A DNA stretch of 15,027 nucleotides, taken from assembly GCA_018623305.1 (NCBI GenBank), contig JAAZVR010000012.1:1-15027 (forward strand), read 5' to 3'. The notes beneath the pieces are model-generated. The model made no database searches. It worked only from the letters and a program-made list of their open reading frames with translations, and was not told the DNA's origin. The stretch comes from Thiotrichales bacterium (GTDB lineage Bacteria; Pseudomonadota; Gammaproteobacteria; JAAZVR01). How positions within the stretch are numbered: position 1 is the first letter of the stretch; each line of letters begins with the position of its first letter. Both the position numbers and the translations under genes were made by a program. Positions 6,137-13,891 of this stretch are shown piece by piece.

Positions 6137-8224
6137 TTACATCTCAGCCTGTTTTTTTGACAAACGAATACGGCCGTCTTTCACTTCCAAGACTTTTACT
6201 TTAACCGTATCGCCTTCACTCAAATAATCGCTCACATTCTCGACACGCTCTTGGGCGATTTCTGAAATATGCAATAGGCCTTGCTGACCTGACAAAATCG
6301 ATACAAAGGCACCAAAATCGACAATCTTCTCAACCTTTCCTTCGTAAACAGTATCCACTTCGATATCTGCTGTTAGGTCCTCAATCATCTTCTGAGCGGC
6401 TGCACCCTGCTCACCATCGGTTGTTGAAATCGTCACATCGCCTTCTTCACCGATGTTAATTTCCACACCAAATTTCTCAGTGATTTCACGAATTGTTGAA
6501 CCACCTTTACCGATGACCATGCCGATCTTATCTTTTGCAATTTTGAAGCGGATAAAGCGCGGTGCATTACCGTTCATTTCAGTATTCGGCTTTGAAATCG
6601 CTTTCGCCATTTCACCTAGAATATGCAAACGGCCACCTTTCGCTTGTTCCAACGCAATCTGCATAATCTCTTCGGTGATGCCTGTGATTTTGATGTCCAT
6701 TTGTAAAGCAGTGATACCGTCTTCTGTACCCGCAACTTTAAAGTCCATATCACCCAAATGGTCTTCGTCGCCCAAGATATCAGACAGTACCGCGAATTGA
6801 TCGCCTTCTTTCACCAAACCCATCGCGATGCCGGCAACTGGCGCTGACAATGGCACACCCGCGTGCATCATCGCCATTGACGAACCACATACAGACGCCA
6901 TTGAACTTGAACCATTTGACTCCGTAATTTCTGAAACCACACGTAATACATAAGGGAAGTCATCACCTTTCGGCACAACCGCATTCACGCCTCGTTTTGC
7001 CAAACGACCGTGACCAATTTCACGACGACCTGGCGCACCTACACGGCCTGTCTCACCGACTGAGAATGGAGGGAAGTTGTAATGAAAAATAAAATTGTCG
7101 TAATGAAAACCTTCAATGTCGTCAATCATTTGCGCTTCTTTTTCAGTACCTAAAGTCGTAACAACCAAGGCCTGTGTTTCACCACGCGTAAATAGTGCCG
7201 AACCATGTACTTTTGGCAACACACCGACTTTACATTCGATTTGACGAACATCATCCAATGCTCGACCGTCAATACGTGGAGTGCCATTCAAAATACGACC
7301 ACGAACAATTGATTTTTCTAATTTTGCTAACTGACCTTCAACGTCTGCTTGAGACCATTGACCGCTTTCGTCTTCTGGAACCAAAGCCTCAATCGCGGCT
7401 GATTTAGCAACACCCACTGCATCATAACGCGCCATCTTATCTTGAATTTGGTAGGCCTCAGTCAAAGCAGACTCAGCTTGCTCTTTAACTGCATTAGCCA
7501 ATTCCTCATCGACCTCTGGAGCGGACCAATCCCAAGCCTCTTTGCCTGCTTTAGATTTAAATTCATTAATGGCATCAATCGACACTTGCATGTGTTCGTG
7601 ACCAAACATCACTGCCTTCAACATGACATCTTCAGGCAAGCCACTGGCTTCAGATTCAACCATCAAGACCGCATCTGTTGTACCCGCCACAGATAAATCC
7701 AAATCACTATTTTCAAGTTCTGCTGAAGATGGATTTAGAACATACTCACCTTCAACATAACCGACTTTAGCCGCGCCAATCGGCCCCATAAACGGAACCC
7801 CTGAAATCGCCAACGCCGCAGACGCCGCTAGCATCGCAGGAATCTCTGTTCCCACTTTTTCATCCAATGCCAACACCGTCACGATGACTTGAATTTCATT
7901 GTAGAAACCTTTCGGGAACAACGGGCGCAATGGACGGTCAATCAAACGAGCAATCAACGTTTCTTTGTCGCTTGGGCGGCCTTCGCGCTTTAAGAAACCA
8001 CCAGGAATTTTACCCGCAGCATACGTTTTTTCTTGATAGTTAATCGTCAACGGGAAGAAGTCTTGGCCTTCTTTTACATCTTTGTGCGCAACGGCCGTTG
8101 CCAGAATAACGGTTTCCCCCATTGTTAATTTCACTGCTCCAGTTGCCTGACGAGCAATTTCACCCGTTTCTAATGTGACTTGATGTTGACCGTATTGAAA
8201 CGATGTTTGAATAGCTTCTAGCAT
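6137..8224 (-). CDS. pnp: Polyribonucleotide nucleotidyltransferase (PNPase)
   Basis: A phosphorolytic 3'-5' exoribonuclease and polymerase of the RNA degradosome, active as a trimer. From ATG 8224 it has 695 residues: a first RNase PH domain (about 10-140), the linking helical domain, a second RNase PH domain (about 325-545) with 'GAPGRREIGHG' (397-406) and catalytic Asp486 and Asp492 in GDEDHLGDMD, then KH (IGKGG, 571-575) and S1 (about 624-692) RNA-binding domains. It stops right after S1 and lacks the short acidic tail of the 711-residue E. coli protein. An open frame runs 11 codons further upstream, but that extension enters the terminator hairpin; the chosen start matches family N-termini (MLEAIQTSF) and has GAGAG upstream. 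It heads the rlmI-lgt-thyA-folA series and is preceded by a predicted promoter and leader hairpin. Confidence 0.97.
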   Translation of the reverse strand: MLEAIQTSFQYGQHQVTLETGEIARQATGAVKLTMGETVILATAVAHKDVKEGQDFFPLTINYQEKTYAAGKIPGGFLKREGRPSDKETLIARLIDRPLRPLFPKGFYNEIQVIVTVLALDEKVGTEIPAMLAASAALAISGVPFMGPIGAAKVGYVEGEYVLNPSSAELENSDLDLSVAGTTDAVLMVESEASGLPEDVMLKAVMFGHEHMQVSIDAINEFKSKAGKEAWDWSAPEVDEELANAVKEQAESALTEAYQIQDKMARYDAVGVAKSAAIEALVPEDESGQWSQADVEGQLAKLEKSIVRGRILNGTPRIDGRALDDVRQIECKVGVLPKVHGSALFTRGETQALVVTTLGTEKEAQMIDDIEGFHYDNFIFHYNFPPFSVGETGRVGAPGRREIGHGRLAKRGVNAVVPKGDDFPYVLRVVSEITESNGSSSMASVCGSSMAMMHAGVPLSAPVAGIAMGLVKEGDQFAVLSDILGDEDHLGDMDFKVAGTEDGITALQMDIKITGITEEIMQIALEQAKGGRLHILGEMAKAISKPNTEMNGNAPRFIRFKIAKDKIGMVIGKGGSTIREITEKFGVEINIGEEGDVTISTTDGEQGAAAQKMIEDLTADIEVDTVYEGKVEKIVDFGAFVSILSGQQGLLHISEIAQERVENVSDYLSEGDTVKVKVLEVKDGRIRLSKKQAEM

Positions 8225-8242
8225 GATTAACTCTCTATGTAT

Positions 8243-8277
8243 AAAAAAAGCCCGCAAGGAAAATCCCGCGGGCTTTT
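8243..8277 (-). terminator. Intrinsic terminator/attenuator hairpin between rpsO and pnp
   Basis: A perfect 10-bp stem (8246-8255 with 8268-8277, AAAAGCCCGC/GCGGGCTTTT) encloses a 12-base loop. Read on the - strand it ends in seven U (8243-8249), a textbook intrinsic terminator. It lies 60 bases after the rpsO stop and 18 bases before the pnp start. It would end most rpsO transcripts. A transcript begun at the promoter predicted at 8295-8322 would also have to pass it to reach pnp, so it may act as an attenuator. Confidence 0.88.
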
Positions 8278-8292
8278 GGTGATTTTCTCACC
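8278..8292 (-). other. Small hairpin next to the pnp leader terminator
   Basis: GGTGA (8278-8282) and TCACC (8288-8292) form a 5-bp stem with a 5-base loop, directly abutting the terminator stem. In RNA on the - strand it would stack on the terminator hairpin. Its role is unknown. It covers the expected start region of the predicted pnp promoter, so it may not be complete in pnp's own transcript. Confidence 0.4.
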
Positions 8293-8294
8293 GT

Positions 8295-8322
8295 ATTATA
8301 TAACGTCAGTCACTGACGTAAA
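8295..8322 (-). promoter_or_regulatory. Predicted sigma-70 promoter for pnp
   Basis: On the - strand a perfect -10 TATAAT (8295-8300) follows TTTACG (8317-8322, 4 of 6 consensus bases) at a 16-bp spacing. Transcription would begin near 8288, 64 bases before the pnp ATG. In E. coli pnp also has its own promoter behind rpsO, which supports the call, but there it follows the rpsO terminator, whereas here it precedes the hairpin. Confidence 0.6.
8303..8319. promoter_or_regulatory. Perfect 17-bp dyad in the pnp promoter spacer (candidate operator)
   Basis: ACGTCAGT-C-ACTGACGT is an uninterrupted 8-bp inverted repeat with one central base. It lies almost wholly in the 16-bp spacer between the predicted -35 and -10 and overlaps the end of the -35. 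This is a classical repressor position. As RNA in the rpsO read-through transcript, it could instead fold as a 6-bp stem with a 5-base loop. No regulator is identified. Confidence 0.5.
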
Positions 8323-8336
8323 TAACCTATCAAAGA

Positions 8337-8606
8337 TTACTTACGTAGGCCTAGGCGTTGAATCAAAGTTGCGTAACGCTCATTTGATTTACCTTTAAGG
8401 TAGTCCAACAATTTACGACGTTGGCTAACTTGACGCAAAAGACCTTGACGTGAATGGTGGTCTTTTTTGTGCTCTTTGAAGTGCTCAGTCAAATGCTTGA
8501 TGCTCGCTGTCAACAAAGCGACTTGTACTTCTGGTGAACCTGTATCACCTTCTTTAGTTGCGTATTCAGCAACGATTGCTGCTTTTTGTTCTGCTGTCAA
8601 AGACAT
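8337..8606 (-). CDS. rpsO: 30S ribosomal protein S15
   Basis: An 89-residue primary-binding protein of the 30S platform that contacts 16S rRNA helices 20-22. Length equals E. coli S15 and the S15 signature is clear ('DTGSPEVQVALLTA', 'HLTEHFKEHKKDHHSRQGL', 'RRKLLDYLKG'). A good Shine-Dalgarno (GGAG, 7 bases before the ATG) is present. The gene sits between truB and pnp as in E. coli, with 68 bases upstream holding its own predicted promoter and a structured leader, and a strong terminator behind. S15 represses its own mRNA in several bacteria through leader structures; whether this leader does so is not shown by sequence alone. Confidence 0.99.
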   Translation of the reverse strand: MSLTAEQKAAIVAEYATKEGDTGSPEVQVALLTASIKHLTEHFKEHKKDHHSRQGLLRQVSQRRKLLDYLKGKSNERYATLIQRLGLRK

Positions 8607-8639
8607 GCTTTTCTCCTAAATTTGAACGGCATTTATAAA

Positions 8640-8661
8640 GGACCACTGCCGCCTGCAGTCC
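8640..8661 (-). promoter_or_regulatory. Hairpin in the rpsO 5' leader
   Basis: The leader RNA can fold as GGA-CUGC ... GCAG-UGG-UCC: a 4-bp and a 3-bp helix separated by a 3-base bulge around a 5-base loop. It starts about 7 bases into the predicted 61-base leader. It is a candidate S15 autoregulatory element, weakly supported. Confidence 0.35.
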
Positions 8662-8673
8662 GTAAGGTCTCGA

Positions 8674-8701
8674 ATTATACCATCAAACGCTTGATATACA
8701 A
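8674..8701 (-). promoter_or_regulatory. Predicted sigma-70 promoter for rpsO
   Basis: A perfect TATAAT (8674-8679) overlaps the truB stop codon. A weak -35 TTGTAT (8696-8701, only TTG matching) lies 16 bp upstream. The spacer holds ATCAA (8682-8686) and TTGAT (8691-8695), an inverted repeat that is also the end of the truB coding sequence. E. coli likewise has an rpsO promoter at this junction. Confidence 0.55.
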
Positions 8702-9565
8702 GGTCGATTGTTTAACTTCGCCAACCCCAATAAACTGGTCATCAACATCGTACATTCTGATCAAATCTTCAGACGGGTAATCCCCTAAATCCAAAACCTG
8801 ACCATTGCGTACTTTGTGCGATTCCTTGGTATTGAGTTTAATCTTTGGCACATCTTGCAAAGCCGCATCGACAGGCAACAACACGTCATCTTTAGATTCC
8901 ATTGCCTCCAATTCATCTAAAGTGTAAATCTTGTCACCTTCAAATCCTGCAACAGACGTACGACGTAAATCTTCAATAAACGCGCCCACACCCAACTTAG
9001 AACCGATATCTTCGGCCAAGGTACGAATGTAAGTCCCTTTCGAACACGCAACATCAATAATCAGATAAGGGGCTTCATAGCTGACAAACTCAAGACTGTA
9101 AATCGTAATTGGACGCGCATCACGCTCAATCTCAATCCCTTGACGAGCGTACTCATACAAAGGCTTACCGTCTTTTTTCAATGCCGAATACATTGGCGGG
9201 ACTTGCATCTGTTCACCGACAAACTCAGCCAACACGGACTGAATCTGCTCGACAGTCAACGATGAAATATCCACCGTATCCAAGGTTTCGCCTTCACGAT
9301 CCCCTGTTGTGCGTGTTTCACCTAAGTGAATCTTTGCTTGATACGACTTATCAAACACCAACATAAAAGTTGAGGCCTTAGTCGCATGACCAAAACAAAT
9401 CGGCAAAACACCCGTTGCGATAGGATCTAAAGCGCCTGTATGACCCGCTTTTTGAGCATCAAACAATCGTTTAACTCTCTGCAAAGCATGGTTTGAACTG
9501 AGGCCTTCAGGTTTATCCAAAAGCAAAATTGCATCTAATTTACGACCGCGTTTTTTACGTGCCAT
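8675..9565 (-). CDS. truB: tRNA pseudouridine(55) synthase TruB
   Basis: Isomerises U55 in the T-loop of tRNAs and helps tRNA folding. The 296 residues open with 'RKLDAILLLDKPEGLSSN' and carry the TruB catalytic motif GHTGALDPIATG (41-52), with the nucleophilic Asp47. 'GDREGETLD' and 'SKGTYIRTLAEDIG' mark the rest of the pseudouridine synthase fold, and a PUA-like tail follows. E. coli TruB has 314 residues. The start overlaps the rbfA stop by one base (TAATG), so the two are probably translationally coupled. The 3' end carries the predicted rpsO -10 element. Confidence 0.97.
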   Translation of the reverse strand: MARKKRGRKLDAILLLDKPEGLSSNHALQRVKRLFDAQKAGHTGALDPIATGVLPICFGHATKASTFMLVFDKSYQAKIHLGETRTTGDREGETLDTVDISSLTVEQIQSVLAEFVGEQMQVPPMYSALKKDGKPLYEYARQGIEIERDARPITIYSLEFVSYEAPYLIIDVACSKGTYIRTLAEDIGSKLGVGAFIEDLRRTSVAGFEGDKIYTLDELEAMESKDDVLLPVDAALQDVPKIKLNTKESHKVRNGQVLDLGDYPSEDLIRMYDVDDQFIGVGEVKQSTLYIKRLMV

Positions 9566-9915
9566 TACGATTTTCTCGCTTTCATCAACAACTCTTCAAT
9601 ACGCGCAGCATTATCTGAACTTTCGTCATAAATAAAACGCAATTGTGGTGTTGTACGCAACTGCAAACGCTTAGCCAACTCCGAACGGAAGAAGCCTTTC
9701 GCTTTGTGAAAGGCCTTCATTTGCTCTTCAACTTCGTCTTTGTTTTTACCAAAAACGGTGAAAAACACTTTGGCATGACTTAAGTCACGAGTGACTTCAA
9801 CCGCACGAATCACCACGTCTTGCAAACGCGGATCTTTAACTTCACGCTGAACAAGCAATGCAAGTTCTTGCATCACCTGCTCGTCGATACGATCTAAACG
9901 ACTAAAATCGTTCAT
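9565..9915 (-). CDS. rbfA: Ribosome-binding factor A
   Basis: A small KH-fold factor that binds the pre-30S subunit and helps mature the 5' end of 16S rRNA. The 116 residues begin 'RLDRIDEQVMQELALLVQRE' (in full 6-25), followed by 'VKDPRL' and 'VTRDLSHAKVFFTV', the usual RbfA order. It lacks the longer acidic tail of the 133-residue E. coli protein. AAGGTGG, overlapping the infB stop codon, provides a strong Shine-Dalgarno 4 bases from the ATG. The rimP-nusA-infB-rbfA-truB setting fits its role in 30S maturation. Confidence 0.96.
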   Translation of the reverse strand: MNDFSRLDRIDEQVMQELALLVQREVKDPRLQDVVIRAVEVTRDLSHAKVFFTVFGKNKDEVEEQMKAFHKAKGFFRSELAKRLQLRTTPQLRFIYDESSDNAARIEELLMKARKS

Positions 9916-9924
9916 ACAACCACC

Positions 9925-12381
9925 TTAGTCAATCGTACGTTGAACTTCAACGCGCTCATAGACCTCAATTTGGTCGCCGACTTTAACGTCATTGTAGTTC
10001 TTAACGCCGATACCACATTCCATACCGTTACGAACTTCGTTCACATCATCTTTGAATCGACGCAATGATTCCAATTCGCCTTCATAGATAACCACGTTAT
10101 CACGCAAGACACGAATTGGGTTGCTGCGTTTAACCAAACCTTCAGTGACCATACAACCCGCAATCGCACCAATTTTCGGCGCACGGAAGACATCACGAAC
10201 GTCCGCAATACCAATGATCTCTTCTCGGAATTCAGGTGACAATTTACCTGACATCGCTTTTTTGATTTCATCCACAGCCTCATAAATGACACTGTAGTAA
10301 TGAAGATCAACACCTTCTTGTTCAATCAAACGCTTCGCACCTGCTTCTGCACGAACGTTGAAACCAATAACGATGGCTTCTGATGCAACAGCCAAATGAA
10401 CATCCGATTCACTGATACCGCCCACGCCTGATGCAACAATCTTAACTTTAACTTCATCAGTAGACAGTTTAACAAAGGCATCTGACATCGCCTCAATCGA
10501 ACCTTGAACGTCGGCCTTGATTAGAAGGTTAACGTCATGAACTTCACCTTCATCAATACCGCCAAACAAGTTATCCAACTTCGCTTTCTGCTGACGCGCC
10601 ACTTTGATTTCTTTGAATTTACCTTGACGGAATAATGCGACTTCACGCGCTTTACGCTCATCCGCAACTACGACCATCTCGTCACCTGCTGAAGGCGTAC
10701 CTGATAGACCCAAAATCTCAACTGGCATTGAAGGACCCGCTGATTTAATTTGCTTACCGTCTTCATCCAACAAGGCACGCACACGACCGTATTCCATACC
10801 ACACAATACGATGTCGCCTTTATTCAAAGTACCACCTTGAACAAGTACTGTTGCAACTGAACCACGACCTTTTTCCATACGTGACTCAATCACCGCACCA
10901 CGTGCTTTACCGTCTGTTGGCGCTGTCAATTCCAAAACTTCCGCTTGAAGAATCAACGCATCGATCAAATCATCGATACCTTGACCTGTTTTCGCTGAAA
11001 CCTCGATAAACTGGTATTCACCACCCCATTCTTCTGGAATCACTTCATGACTGACAAGCTCTTGTTTAACACGCTCTGGATTAGCTTCTGGCTTATCCAC
11101 TTTGTTAATCGCCACAACCATTGCAACATTCGCTGCTTTAGCATGCTGAATCGCCTCAATCGTTTGCGGCATAACACCATCATCAGCAGAGACAATCAAA
11201 ACAACCACGTCTGTGACTTTCGCACCACGTGCACGCATTGCAGTAAAGGCCGCGTGTCCCGGAGTATCGATGAAAGTAACCATGCCATGATCGGTTTCAA
11301 CATGATATGCACCAATGTGCTGAGTGATACCGCCCGCCTCACCGTGAGCAACGCGCGTTGTACGAATGTAGTCAAGCAATGAAGTCTTACCATGGTCAAC
11401 GTGACCCATGATAGTAACAACTGGCGCACGCGGCTTTTCTTCAAGCTCGATATCCGCAGTCATGACTTCTTCTTCAAGTGCGTTTTCTTTCAACAACTTA
11501 ACCGTATGACCCATTTCTTCAACAACGATTTGTGCTGTTTCTTGGTCCAATACTTGGTTAATCGTTGCCATTGTGCCAAGCGTCATCAATGTTTTAATCA
11601 CTTCCGTCGCTTTTACAGACATCTTCTGAGCCAAGTCGCCTACAGTGATTGTTTCACCAATCGCCACTTCACGAACCACTGGATCAACTGGTTTTTGGAA
11701 ACCATGCTCCTGTTTACCTTGCTTACGACGCTTAGAACCACGTGGACCTGAAGTGCCAATCGAATCCAACGCATCATCACTCATACCCTGCTTATAAGCA
11801 CCCGCCAACGCTTTAACGTTACGATCTTTTTTACCCGCAGGTGTTTTTTCACCGCGCTTCGCTTTCTTAGCCGCTTCAGGAGACTCTGCTTTAGGCTTAT
11901 CTTTCTTGGCCGTCGCCTTACGTTTAGCTGCTTTATCGTCTTTAAGAGGCGCAACATCACCCACTGATTTATTAATCGGTGCTGATTTTGGTTTGCGCTG
12001 TGGTTTATCTTGATGATCTCGTTTCGGCTCAGCCTTACCCGCAACCGCAACAGGCATATCCACTTTACGGCCTTGCTCATCGTCTTTCTTAACGTAAGTA
12101 CGTTTTTTACGCACTTCGACATTAACCTTACGGCCACCGCCATTACCCGAATTAATCGTGCTAACTGACTTGCGCTTCAAAGTGACACGCTTAGGCTCTT
12201 TACCTGGACCTTGGCTACCATGTTTTTTTTGTAAGTAGTCAAGCAACTGTTTTTTCTGGTCGCTTGTTAACTCATCGCTCGCATCTTTAACTTGAACACC
12301 TGCGTCACGAAGTTGCTGAATTAACATATCCTCCGGCAACTTCAGGGATGTTGCAAAAGCTTTTATCGTATTTGCTGACAT
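9925..12381 (-). CDS. infB: Translation initiation factor IF-2
   Basis: The GTPase that delivers initiator fMet-tRNA to the 30S subunit and promotes 50S joining. The 818 residues (890 in E. coli) comprise an IF2 N-terminal domain (1-55), the associated 'RVTLKRKSVSTI' and 'RKKRTYVKK' segment (65-99), a long Lys/Ala-rich charged linker (100-200), and the conserved core. G1 GHVDHGKT is at 326-333, G3 DTPGH at 372-376, G4 NKVD at 425-428 and G5 SAK at 461-463, followed by the EF-Tu-like and C-terminal fMet-tRNA-binding domains. Met200, after the linker, could serve as an internal start for a short isoform as in E. coli, but this is only a possibility. AGGA lies 4 bases before the ATG, and 16 bases separate it from nusA. 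The initiator tRNA gene at the head of this cluster encodes its ligand. Confidence 0.98.
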   Translation of the reverse strand: MSANTIKAFATSLKLPEDMLIQQLRDAGVQVKDASDELTSDQKKQLLDYLQKKHGSQGPGKEPKRVTLKRKSVSTINSGNGGGRKVNVEVRKKRTYVKKDDEQGRKVDMPVAVAGKAEPKRDHQDKPQRKPKSAPINKSVGDVAPLKDDKAAKRKATAKKDKPKAESPEAAKKAKRGEKTPAGKKDRNVKALAGAYKQGMSDDALDSIGTSGPRGSKRRKQGKQEHGFQKPVDPVVREVAIGETITVGDLAQKMSVKATEVIKTLMTLGTMATINQVLDQETAQIVVEEMGHTVKLLKENALEEEVMTADIELEEKPRAPVVTIMGHVDHGKTSLLDYIRTTRVAHGEAGGITQHIGAYHVETDHGMVTFIDTPGHAAFTAMRARGAKVTDVVVLIVSADDGVMPQTIEAIQHAKAANVAMVVAINKVDKPEANPERVKQELVSHEVIPEEWGGEYQFIEVSAKTGQGIDDLIDALILQAEVLELTAPTDGKARGAVIESRMEKGRGSVATVLVQGGTLNKGDIVLCGMEYGRVRALLDEDGKQIKSAGPSMPVEILGLSGTPSAGDEMVVVADERKAREVALFRQGKFKEIKVARQQKAKLDNLFGGIDEGEVHDVNLLIKADVQGSIEAMSDAFVKLSTDEVKVKIVASGVGGISESDVHLAVASEAIVIGFNVRAEAGAKRLIEQEGVDLHYYSVIYEAVDEIKKAMSGKLSPEFREEIIGIADVRDVFRAPKIGAIAGCMVTEGLVKRSNPIRVLRDNVVIYEGELESLRRFKDDVNEVRNGMECGIGVKNYNDVKVGDQIEVYERVEVQRTID

Positions 12382-12397
12382 ATATTCCTCTCCCTAC

Positions 12398-13876
12398 TTA
12401 CTCAAACCATGGTGCGCGCGCTGTCATAATCAACTCGCCCGCATCTTTCTCCGACAAACCTGTCATTTCCGTCACTTCTTCAACAGACAACTCAGCCAAA
12501 TCTTCTTGTGTTTTAACATCATTCGATTCGAAAACGGATACCATTTCAGCTGTCACACCTTCAACCTTCGATACCGGAACCTCTCCAGATTCTTCGATTT
12601 CTTCCGAAGCAATCATTCGTGTGAGCATCGCATCTTTAGCTCGCTCTTTCAAAGTCGCAACCAAATCTTCGTCAAAACCGTCGATTGCCAACATTTCAGA
12701 ATTTGGAACATAAGCCACTTCATCCAAAGATACAAAGCCTTCTTCAACTAGAACTTGCGCCAACTCAGCATCAATGCTCAAGGCATCAATAAACTCATTC
12801 ATTAACGTTTGCGTTTCTTTTTTATGCTTCTCAGCCATTTCTGACTCAGACATCACATTCAATTCCCAACCTGTTAATTCTGAGGCTAGGCGAACATTTT
12901 GACCACCTCGACCAATGGCTTGTGACAATTGTTCATCAGAAATCGCTAAATCCATGCTGTGCACATCTTCGTCCACCATAATGGAAACGACTTCTGCAGG
13001 CGCCATTGCATTCATCACATACTGCGCTTCGTTCTCATCCCATTTGATAACATCCACACGCTCGCCTGACAACTCATTCGTTACCGCTTGCACACGTGAA
13101 CCACGCATACCGATACACGCACCAATAGGATCTAAACGCGGATCCGCTGTACGCACAGAAATTTTCGCACGCTGACCTGGATCACGAGATGCAGAAACAA
13201 TCTCAATGATGTTATCTGCCACTTCTGGCACTTCAACTTTGAACAATTCAATCAATAGTTTTGGATGCGCACGAGACACAAACAATTGAGGGCCACGCGG
13301 CATATGAGTCACTTCATACAAGTAACCTTTAACGCGCTCACCAATCTTATAAAACTCGTTTGGAATTTGCTCTGGCTTAGCCAACTTCGCTTCAATATGG
13401 TCACCTAAATCAATAATCACATCTCCACGGTCAACACGCTTAACGGTACCCACAAGGATTTCACCAATTTGCGTTTGGTATTCTTCTACAACCTTCAGAC
13501 GCTCTGCTTCGCGCAACTTCTGAATGATGACTTGTTTTGCCGTTTGCGCACCGATACGCCCGAACGGTAAAGACTCCATCGGCTCAATAATTTCATCACC
13601 AATATTTAAGTTTTCATCACGCTCTTTGGCTGTTCCCTCAAGAATATGCTGTTCAACATTAAATTCTTCACAGTCATAATCAACTACAGTCCAACGACGA
13701 AAAGTATCATATTCACCCGTTTTACGATCGATATTAACCTTAACATCCATATCGATTTCGCTTGCTTTACGAGTCGCTGTTGCAAGTGCGTACTCTACCG
13801 CTTCAAACACAATTTCTTTTTCAACGCCTTTTTCATTTGCCAAGGCATCGACAACCAATAAGATTTCCTTACTCAT
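12398..13876 (-). CDS. nusA: Transcription termination/antitermination factor NusA
   Basis: Binds RNA polymerase and nascent RNA, promotes pausing and intrinsic termination, and takes part in rRNA antitermination. The 492 residues (495 in E. coli) hold an RNAP-binding N-terminal domain (about 1-130), S1 (about 137-201), KH1 with IGMRGSR (255-261), KH2 with IGRGGQN (321-327), and two helix-hairpin acidic repeats, AR1 (about 362-418) and AR2 (about 437-489). These are present in gammaproteobacterial NusA but absent from short versions such as that of Bacillus. The start has CGGAG about 10 bases upstream. Because two intrinsic terminators lie between the tRNA promoter and rimP-nusA, NusA may adjust its own expression by favouring termination there. 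Confidence 0.98.
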   Translation of the reverse strand: MSKEILLVVDALANEKGVEKEIVFEAVEYALATATRKASEIDMDVKVNIDRKTGEYDTFRRWTVVDYDCEEFNVEQHILEGTAKERDENLNIGDEIIEPMESLPFGRIGAQTAKQVIIQKLREAERLKVVEEYQTQIGEILVGTVKRVDRGDVIIDLGDHIEAKLAKPEQIPNEFYKIGERVKGYLYEVTHMPRGPQLFVSRAHPKLLIELFKVEVPEVADNIIEIVSASRDPGQRAKISVRTADPRLDPIGACIGMRGSRVQAVTNELSGERVDVIKWDENEAQYVMNAMAPAEVVSIMVDEDVHSMDLAISDEQLSQAIGRGGQNVRLASELTGWELNVMSESEMAEKHKKETQTLMNEFIDALSIDAELAQVLVEEGFVSLDEVAYVPNSEMLAIDGFDEDLVATLKERAKDAMLTRMIASEEIEESGEVPVSKVEGVTAEMVSVFESNDVKTQEDLAELSVEEVTEMTGLSEKDAGELIMTARAPWFE

Positions 13877-13891
13877 AAGTTTGAACTCCGA

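Noticed and set aside
8225..8257. An 11-codon N-terminal extension of pnp starting at 8257
   Set aside because: It would place the start inside the loop of the terminator hairpin, has no Shine-Dalgarno, and does not match PNPase N-termini; ATG 8224 does.
11047..11751. Two long + strand open frames opposite infB
   Set aside because: Both are antisense to the conserved G domain and linker of IF-2, show no family motif, and lack convincing ribosome binding sites.
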